From an uncultured Pelagibacteraceae bacterium (GTDB lineage Bacteria > Pseudomonadota > Alphaproteobacteria > Pelagibacterales > Pelagibacteraceae), in the NCBI GenBank assembly GCA_902629535.1, contig CACORD010000005.1:1-49721 (forward strand): a stretch of 49,721 bases of DNA, written 5' to 3'. A program made the position numbers and the translations under genes. The notes beneath the pieces were generated by a model. The model saw nothing but the letters and a program-made list of their open reading frames with translations, did no database searches and was not told the origin of the DNA. Of this stretch, positions 44,330 to 49,721 are shown in pieces; the first letter of the stretch is position 1; each line of letters opens with the position of its first letter.

Positions 44330-45132
44330 TAAAGAACGTCTTCAAGGTCATCATCGTCTTGAATTTTGTCATTTTCATGTTGTTTCTTAATTTTTTGAAA
44401 ATGAAAAAAACTTATTGGTAGTAAAAGGACATAAATTGCAGCACTAATTGCAATTACATTAAAAGTATAAATCAATAAAAGACCAAAAAATAAAACTATT
44501 CCAAATAAAAGAAATATTGTTGTCTTCCTAGGTATCACTATCTTTTTAAAAGAATAACTAGGAAATTTACTAATTAGTAAAAAAGAAGTTGCAATAAAAA
44601 AGACTGGTACCATTAAATCATAATCTAATTGAATAAGATTAAAACCAGTTAAACTAATAATCAAAGGTGTTAAGACCAAAATTCCACCAGCTGGTGATGG
44701 AACTCCCTCAAAAAAATTATCTCTCCAAGAAGGTTCTTGATTTGAATTTATATTGAACCTTGCTAAACGTAATGCAACACAAATTACATACACCAAACAA
44801 AGCAACCAACCAAATCTTCCTAAAGTATTGAGTTTCCAGAAATACATTATAAATGCAGGTGCTACCCCAAAACTTATCATATCAGTAAGAGAGTCTAATT
44901 CTTTTCCAACTTTAGAAGTACCTTTGATTAATCTAGCTATTCTTCCATCAAGGCCGTCTATTATAGCTGCGAAGAGAATTGCTATAATTGCAAGTTCAAA
45001 CTTACCATCTAAAGCAAATCGTATTGATGTTAAACCAATACAAACTCCTATTAGGGTAAGCATATTTGGCAAAATCATTCTTGCTCTTTTTTTATCTGCT
45101 ACAATCTTTAAATTATTTTTAGGTTGTTCCAT
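44329..45132 (-). CDS. pssA: CDP-diacylglycerol-serine O-phosphatidyltransferase
   Basis: The 267-aa integral membrane enzyme has the CDP-alcohol phosphotransferase signature DGLDGRIARLIKGTSK followed by GKELDSLTD, giving D-G-x2-D-G-x-x-A-R-x9-G-x3-D-x3-D. About seven helices follow. The N-terminal ILPNMLTLIGVCIGL is typical of PssA. It makes phosphatidylserine, which Psd, encoded one base upstream, decarboxylates to phosphatidylethanolamine. An acidic C-terminal tail (DKIQDDDDLEDVL) is present. Confidence 0.92.
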   Translation of the reverse strand: MEQPKNNLKIVADKKRARMILPNMLTLIGVCIGLTSIRFALDGKFELAIIAILFAAIIDGLDGRIARLIKGTSKVGKELDSLTDMISFGVAPAFIMYFWKLNTLGRFGWLLCLVYVICVALRLARFNINSNQEPSWRDNFFEGVPSPAGGILVLTPLIISLTGFNLIQLDYDLMVPVFFIATSFLLISKFPSYSFKKIVIPRKTTIFLLFGIVLFFGLLLIYTFNVIAISAAIYVLLLPISFFHFQKIKKQHENDKIQDDDDLEDVL

Positions 45133-45133
45133 T

Positions 45134-45781
45134 TTATTTTTTAGCTAGTAAAGTTTCACCTGAAATAGCTTTTTGACCAACTTTTACTAGTGGCTGATAA
45201 TTTTCATAATATACATCCGCTCTACTCCCAAATCTTATCATTCCAATTCTATCACCTTGTTTTAGCTCCTGATCTTTATTAGATTCACAAACTATTCTTC
45301 TTGCTACAAGACCAGCTATTTGAACTACTATAATGTCATTATTATCTGTGTCTTTTATTTTAAAATAATTTCTCTCATTGTCTTCGCTTGCTTTATCAAG
45401 AGAAGCATTAACAAACGCTCCAGGCTTATATAAAATTTCCTCGATTTTTCCGGCACATGGAGTTCGATTAACATGACAATCAAACACATTCATAAATACG
45501 CTAATCTTATTAAACTTTTTATTTTCTAAGCCTAGTTCTTTTGGACCATCTACTTCTTCAACTTTTATAATTTCCCCATCAGCAGGGCTAACCAGATAAT
45601 TATTGTCATCAATAATTACTCTTTCAGGATCTCTAAAAAAATAATAAACCCAGATTGTTAAAACTAAACCAATTAAACCTAAAAAATTACTGAAACTATA
45701 AAATACGATTGTTATAATTCCTGCAATAACTAGGAACTTGTATCCTTCAGCGTGAATTTTTGGAAATATCTTGCTAAACAT
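45134..45781 (-). CDS. psd: Phosphatidylserine decarboxylase proenzyme (short form)
   Basis: The 215-aa protein has two hydrophobic N-terminal segments, then FFRDPERVI, LVSPADGEIIKVEEV, NVFDCHVNRTPCAGKI, and the self-cleavage site GMIRFGSRADV. Ser186 would become the pyruvoyl group of the alpha chain. This is the short PSD form common in alphaproteobacteria. It is the first gene of the minus run leading through pssA to the gua genes and diverges from icd. Confidence 0.93.
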   Translation of the reverse strand: MFSKIFPKIHAEGYKFLVIAGIITIVFYSFSNFLGLIGLVLTIWVYYFFRDPERVIIDDNNYLVSPADGEIIKVEEVDGPKELGLENKKFNKISVFMNVFDCHVNRTPCAGKIEEILYKPGAFVNASLDKASEDNERNYFKIKDTDNNDIIVVQIAGLVARRIVCESNKDQELKQGDRIGMIRFGSRADVYYENYQPLVKVGQKAISGETLLAKK

Positions 45782-45791
45782 GTTCTTCCAT

Positions 45792-45821
45792 TTGATAATT
45801 TTTCATTAATATGTATATAAA
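45792..45821 (+). promoter_or_regulatory. Candidate promoter for icd
   Basis: TTGATA (45792-45797), an 18-bp spacer and TATAAA (45816-45821) lie in the 72-bp gap between divergent psd and icd. Transcription would start near 45828, about 25 bp before the GTG start. No Shine-Dalgarno is visible before that GTG. Confidence 0.4.
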
Positions 45822-45853
45822 ATTACGAAATTCAATTATTAAGATAAAATAAA

Positions 45854-47068
45854 GTGAGCAAAATTACTGTAAAAAACCCCATTGTAGAGTTAGATGGTGA
45901 TGAAATGACCAGAATAATCTGGGAATTCATTAAAAAAAAATTGATCCTTCCCTATCTTGATATCGGAATTGAGTACTACGATTTAGGCATGAAGAGCAGA
46001 GATGCTACTGATGACCAAATTACAATAGATTCTGCTAATGCAATTAAGAAAATTGGCGTAGGTATAAAATGTGCAACAATCACTCCTGATGAAGCACGAG
46101 TTGAGGAATTTAAGTTAAAAAAAATGTGGAGATCACCAAATGGAACAATAAGAAATATTATAGGGGGAACGGTTTTTAGAGAGCCAATTATTTGCTCTAA
46201 TATTCCAAAATTAGTGCCATCATGGTCAGATCCAGTAGTAATTGGTAGACATGCTTTTGGTGATCAGTACAGAGCAACTGATTTTAAAGTTCCAGGTAAA
46301 GGAAAAATGGAAGTTAAGTGGACATCAGAAGATGGTAAAGATGAAATTAAATATGAAGTATTTAATTTTACAGGACCAGGTGTTGCCCTTTCTATGTATA
46401 ACTTAGATAAGTCTATTGAAGACTTTGCAAGGTCTTGTTTTAGCTACGGTCTAATAAAAAAATGGCCAGTATATCTTTCAACAAAAAATACAATACTAAA
46501 GAAGTATGATGGTCGTTTCAAAGATATATTTGAAGATGTGTTTAATAAAGAATTTAAAGAAAAATTTGATAAGGAAAAAATTACCTATGAACACCGACTA
46601 ATTGATGACATGGTTGCATGCGCAATGAAATGGAGTGGAAAATATATTTGGGCTTGTAAAAACTACGATGGTGATGTTCAGTCTGATACGATGGCTCAAG
46701 GTTATGGCTCGTTAGGTTTAATGACAAGTACACTATTAACCCCTGATGGAAAAGTCATGGAAGCTGAGGCAGCCCACGGAACGGTTACAAGACACTATAG
46801 AATGCATCAACAAGGAAAAGAAACATCAACCAATCCTATTGCTTCAATTTTTGCTTGGACGAGAGGTCTAGCTCACAGAGGTAAATTGGACGGAAATGAA
46901 GGTCTTATAAAGTTTGCTAATACCATTGAGCAAGTTTGTATCAGCTGTGTCGAAAGTGGTTTTATGACCAAAGATTTAGCGATATTAGTTGGGCCATCAA
47001 GTAAGTACTTAACTACAAATCAATTTCTAGATAAAATAGATAATAATTTAAAAAAGAAATTAAATTAA
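45854..47068 (+). CDS. icd: Isocitrate dehydrogenase, NADP type
   Basis: The 404-aa enzyme oxidises isocitrate to 2-oxoglutarate. It starts at GTG 45854. [38 protein letters not shown] (substrate Ser and Arg), [27 protein letters not shown] (metal Asp), [18 protein letters not shown] and [12 protein letters not shown] place it in the dimeric eukaryote-type IDH subgroup common in alphaproteobacteria. Its product is the acceptor for the synthase clusters at the other end of the window. The stop overlaps the alaS stop by 9 bp. Confidence 0.95.
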   Translation: MSKITVKNPIVELDGDEMTRIIWEFIKKKLILPYLDIGIEYYDLGMKSRDATDDQITIDSANAIKKIGVGIKCATITPDEARVEEFKLKKMWRSPNGTIRNIIGGTVFREPIICSNIPKLVPSWSDPVVIGRHAFGDQYRATDFKVPGKGKMEVKWTSEDGKDEIKYEVFNFTGPGVALSMYNLDKSIEDFARSCFSYGLIKKWPVYLSTKNTILKKYDGRFKDIFEDVFNKEFKEKFDKEKITYEHRLIDDMVACAMKWSGKYIWACKNYDGDVQSDTMAQGYGSLGLMTSTLLTPDGKVMEAEAAHGTVTRHYRMHQQGKETSTNPIASIFAWTRGLAHRGKLDGNEGLIKFANTIEQVCISCVESGFMTKDLAILVGPSSKYLTTNQFLDKIDNNLKKKLN

Positions 47069-49721
47069 AGACTTAATTTTTTCAAAAGCTTCATCAATTT
47101 TGCTCTTATCTAGACCCCCTGCTTGAGCAAAATCTTTTCTACCCCCGCCACCTTTTCCACCAATTATCTCTGATCCTAATTTTGCAAATTTTACTGCATC
47201 ATATTTATCGACTAATTTTTCAGTAATACCGACTGCTAAGCCAACCTTATCTTCACTGCTTGCAAATACAATTACAATACCATCACCTAATTCTTTTTTT
47301 CCATTATCAACTAATTTTCTTAAATCTTTAGGAGGTAAATCTTGAACTTTTTGAAATCTAACATTTATATTATTTATTTTATCATCTTTAATAATATTTT
47401 TTGTTTTATCTTGAAGAACTAAACTAACATTCAGTTGTTCAAGTTGTCGTGAAAGATTTTTTATGATTTCTTTTAAATCTTTATTATCAACATTTGGTTT
47501 GCCTCCAAGTTTAATAATTTGTGATGACAAATCTTTAATAGTTTCTTCATCTTTTTGAGTAGATAAAGTTGATAATTTTTCTTTATTCTTAATAAAATCC
47601 TCAAGTTGTTTATCTCTAAGAGCTTCAACTCTTCTAACACCTGCAGCAATAGACGATTGGCTCACAGTTTTAAATTTTCCAATATCGCCAGTATTTTTGA
47701 CATGCGTTCCTCCACACAGCTCTGTTGAAAAATATGCCTCTTTTTCCTTACCCATAGATACTACACGAACTTCTTCCCCATATTTTTCTCCAAAGAAAGC
47801 TAATGCGCCTTTTTCAATTGCAGCTTTTGGTGTCATAATTCTTGTTGTTACTTCAGAACTATTTGAAACATATTCATTAACTAGCTTATCAATAGTTACT
47901 AGCTCTTCATCAGTAATTGGTTTCATATGACTAAAATCAAATCTTAATCTGTCTGGAGCAACTAATGATCCTTTTTGCATAACATGTTTACCAAGTGTCC
48001 TTCTTAATGACTCATGGAGTAAGTGTGTAGCTGAATGGTAAGCTTTTAAATTATCTCTTCTCTCTACATCTATTTTCATCTCTACTACATCATTGATTTT
48101 TATTTCTCCAGTTTTTAAAGATCCGTAGTGAACAAATAAGTCCCCAAGTTTTTTTTGCGTATCTGCTACTTCAAAAACAGAATTACCAGAAACAATTGTA
48201 CCTTTGTCGCCAAGTTGTCCTCCTGACTCTCCGTAAAATGGGGTTTGATTTGTAATAATCATTCCCTCTTCACCAGAAGATAAAGATTTTGCCTCTTTGT
48301 TATCTTTAATTAGATTTAATACTACGCCTTCAGACTGATTAGACTCATAACCTAAAAATTCTGTTGGACCAGTTTTGTCTTTAATTGAAAACCAAATTGC
48401 TTCCTCAGAACTATCACCAGAACCTTTCCAATTCTTTTTAGCAAGCTCTTTGCTTTTTTTCATCAATTCATCAAATTTCTTATTATCAACTTTCAATGAT
48501 TTGTTCTTTAAGATATCCTCTGTGAGATCTAAAGGAAAACCGTAGGTGTCATATAATTTGAAAGCGACATCACCAGGTAAAACTTTGTCTATTTTTGCAA
48601 TTTCATCATTTAAAATTTTGATACCTCTATCAAGTAAAACTAAAAATTTCTCCTCCTCCATCCTTAAAGTTTCCTTGATTAAAGATTGAGATCTTTCAAG
48701 CTCCGGATAATTTCCTGACATCTCCTTTTTTAACGAGTCAAAAATTTTATAAAAAATTGGTTCTTTAGATCCTAACAAATGAGAATGCCTCATTCCTCTT
48801 CTCATAATTCTTCTTAAAACATATCCACGACCTTCATTTGAAGGTAAAACACCCTCAGCTAAGAGAAATGAGCTTGCTCTTAAGTGATCAGCAATTACTC
48901 TAAAACTTGATATATTTTTATCTTCTTGTTTAACTTTTGTTACTTCAGATATTGAACTTATTAATTTCTTAAAATGATCAGTTTGATAATTATCATGTGT
49001 GCCTTGTAAAAGAGCTGCAATTCTCTCTAATCCCATTCCAGTATCAACAGATGGTTTTGGTAAATCTATTCTTTTATCTTTTGAGACTTGCTCATACTGC
49101 ATAAAGACTAAGTTCCATATTTCAATAAAACGGTCTCCATCTTGATCTTTGGTTCCTGGCAATCCTCCTTTTAAATGATCACCATGATCATAAAATATTT
49201 CTGAGCAAGGACCACATGGACCGGTTTCTCCCATTGACCAGAAGTTATCTGATGTTGCAATTCTAATTATTCTGTCATCACTAAAACCTGCTATTTTCTT
49301 CCAGAAATTAAAAGCCTCATCATCTTCATGAAAAACAGTTACATAAAGCTTATTTTTGTCTAAACCAAAATCTTTAGTGATTAAATTCCATGCAAGTTCA
49401 ATTCCTCTTTCTTTAAAATAATCCCCAAAAGAAAAGTTTCCCAACATTTCAAAGAAAGTATGGTGTCTTGGTGTGTAACCAACGTTTTCTAAATCATTAT
49501 GTTTGCCACCTGCTCTAACACACTTTTGCGAAGTGGTAGCTCTTTGATAATCTCTTTTTTCTAAACCAGTAAATACATTTTTAAACTGAACCATTCCTGA
49601 ATTAGCGAACATTAGGGTTGGATCATTATTTGGAACTAAATTACTAGATTCAACAATCTTATGATCATTTTTCTCGAAGTATTTAAGAAACGTACTTCTT
49701 ATTTCATTTAATGATTTGTCC
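47060..49721 (-). CDS. alaS: Alanyl-tRNA synthetase (5' partial)
   Basis: The frame runs past the internal ATG at 49612 to the window edge. Bases 49613-49720 encode [20 protein letters not shown] and the rest of the normal AlaS N-terminus, so at most a residue or so is missing. Motifs: [60 protein letters not shown] and [14 protein letters not shown]. The editing domain zinc site is HSATHLLH with CGGTH. The C-Ala domain ends [16 protein letters not shown]. It charges tRNA-Ala and hydrolyses mischarged Ser/Gly. All domains are present. Confidence 0.97.
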   Translation of the reverse strand, partial: DKSLNEIRSTFLKYFEKNDHKIVESSNLVPNNDPTLMFANSGMVQFKNVFTGLEKRDYQRATTSQKCVRAGGKHNDLENVGYTPRHHTFFEMLGNFSFGDYFKERGIELAWNLITKDFGLDKNKLYVTVFHEDDEAFNFWKKIAGFSDDRIIRIATSDNFWSMGETGPCGPCSEIFYDHGDHLKGGLPGTKDQDGDRFIEIWNLVFMQYEQVSKDKRIDLPKPSVDTGMGLERIAALLQGTHDNYQTDHFKKLISSISEVTKVKQEDKNISSFRVIADHLRASSFLLAEGVLPSNEGRGYVLRRIMRRGMRHSHLLGSKEPIFYKIFDSLKKEMSGNYPELERSQSLIKETLRMEEEKFLVLLDRGIKILNDEIAKIDKVLPGDVAFKLYDTYGFPLDLTEDILKNKSLKVDNKKFDELMKKSKELAKKNWKGSGDSSEEAIWFSIKDKTGPTEFLGYESNQSEGVVLNLIKDNKEAKSLSSGEEGMIITNQTPFYGESGGQLGDKGTIVSGNSVFEVADTQKKLGDLFVHYGSLKTGEIKINDVVEMKIDVERRDNLKAYHSATHLLHESLRRTLGKHVMQKGSLVAPDRLRFDFSHMKPITDEELVTIDKLVNEYVSNSSEVTTRIMTPKAAIEKGALAFFGEKYGEEVRVVSMGKEKEAYFSTELCGGTHVKNTGDIGKFKTVSQSSIAAGVRRVEALRDKQLEDFIKNKEKLSTLSTQKDEETIKDLSSQIIKLGGKPNVDNKDLKEIIKNLSRQLEQLNVSLVLQDKTKNIIKDDKINNINVRFQKVQDLPPKDLRKLVDNGKKELGDGIVIVFASSEDKVGLAVGITEKLVDKYDAVKFAKLGSEIIGGKGGGGRKDFAQAGGLDKSKIDEAFEKIKSLI

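Noticed and set aside
1..49721. tRNA, rRNA, CRISPR, insertion sequence or prophage
   Set aside because: No tRNA-like cloverleaf, rRNA segment, repeat-spacer array, transposase, integrase or phage gene was seen. Riboswitch-like conserved cores were also not found, though short RNAs could be missed by eye.

Overview
The window is a strongly AT-rich, tightly packed bacterial chromosome segment that reads as a streamlined marine alphaproteobacterium of the SAR11 clade (Pelagibacterales). The evidence is the Lys/Asn/Ile-rich proteins, the near absence of intergenic DNA (largest gap about 125 bp), frequent TAATG and ATGA gene overlaps, and a gene content of glutamate-synthase-like clusters, polyamine-type ABC transport, ectoine hydrolase and a short IMP dehydrogenase. 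I see no rRNA, tRNA, insertion sequence, prophage or CRISPR array, and no gene-free stretch longer than 300 bp. Both ends cut through genes. The first frame is open from base 2, and alaS on the minus strand is open to the last base.

Bases 1-10750 (plus strand) hold a nitrogen/one-carbon gene cluster. Its order is a DUF1989-GcvT fusion, a small winged-helix-like protein, an FAD amine-oxidoreductase-like protein, a glutamine-synthetase-like ligase, three glutamate-synthase-like subunits (class II amidotransferase, GXGXG beta-helix, FMN synthase domain), an unknown 136-aa protein, an Amt-family transporter and a 76-aa membrane protein. A strong intrinsic terminator closes it. Bases 10754-16305 hold a second, paralogous cluster: a 52-aa membrane protein, MgsA, MgsB and MgsC-like subunits, a GmaS-like gamma-glutamylmethylamide synthetase and diaminopropionate ammonia-lyase. 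The second set matches the N-methylglutamate route of methylamine use. The first is a diverged sister with its own oxidase and folate protein, and its FMN subunit keeps an Fe-S cysteine motif that the second set lacks. This paired arrangement is the best candidate for an incompletely described system here.

A photolyase follows. Bases 17731-25187 (minus) form a housekeeping run: csaA, a LysE exporter, acnA, a YfgM-like protein, bamB, a cupin, zapE and yjbQ. Bases 25217-30235 hold an argE-like peptidase, an aldehyde dehydrogenase, an agmatinase-type ureohydrolase, a secreted HEVFH metallopeptidase candidate and a cyclophilin. Bases 30228-36958 (minus) hold a FadB-like beta-oxidation protein and a PotABCD-type ABC transporter, with a promoter/palindrome before the binding-protein gene and a terminator-like hairpin between that gene and the permeases.

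Bases 37010-45781 (minus) run psd, pssA, a glycosyltransferase, rlmE, guaB without CBS domains, a TPR protein, guaA, panB, a EutA-like protein and a DoeA/EutD-like hydrolase, leading into the transporter genes. icd (plus) and alaS (minus, partial) close the window. All four convergent gene pairs have physically overlapping stop codons, which leaves no room for ordinary terminators between them.
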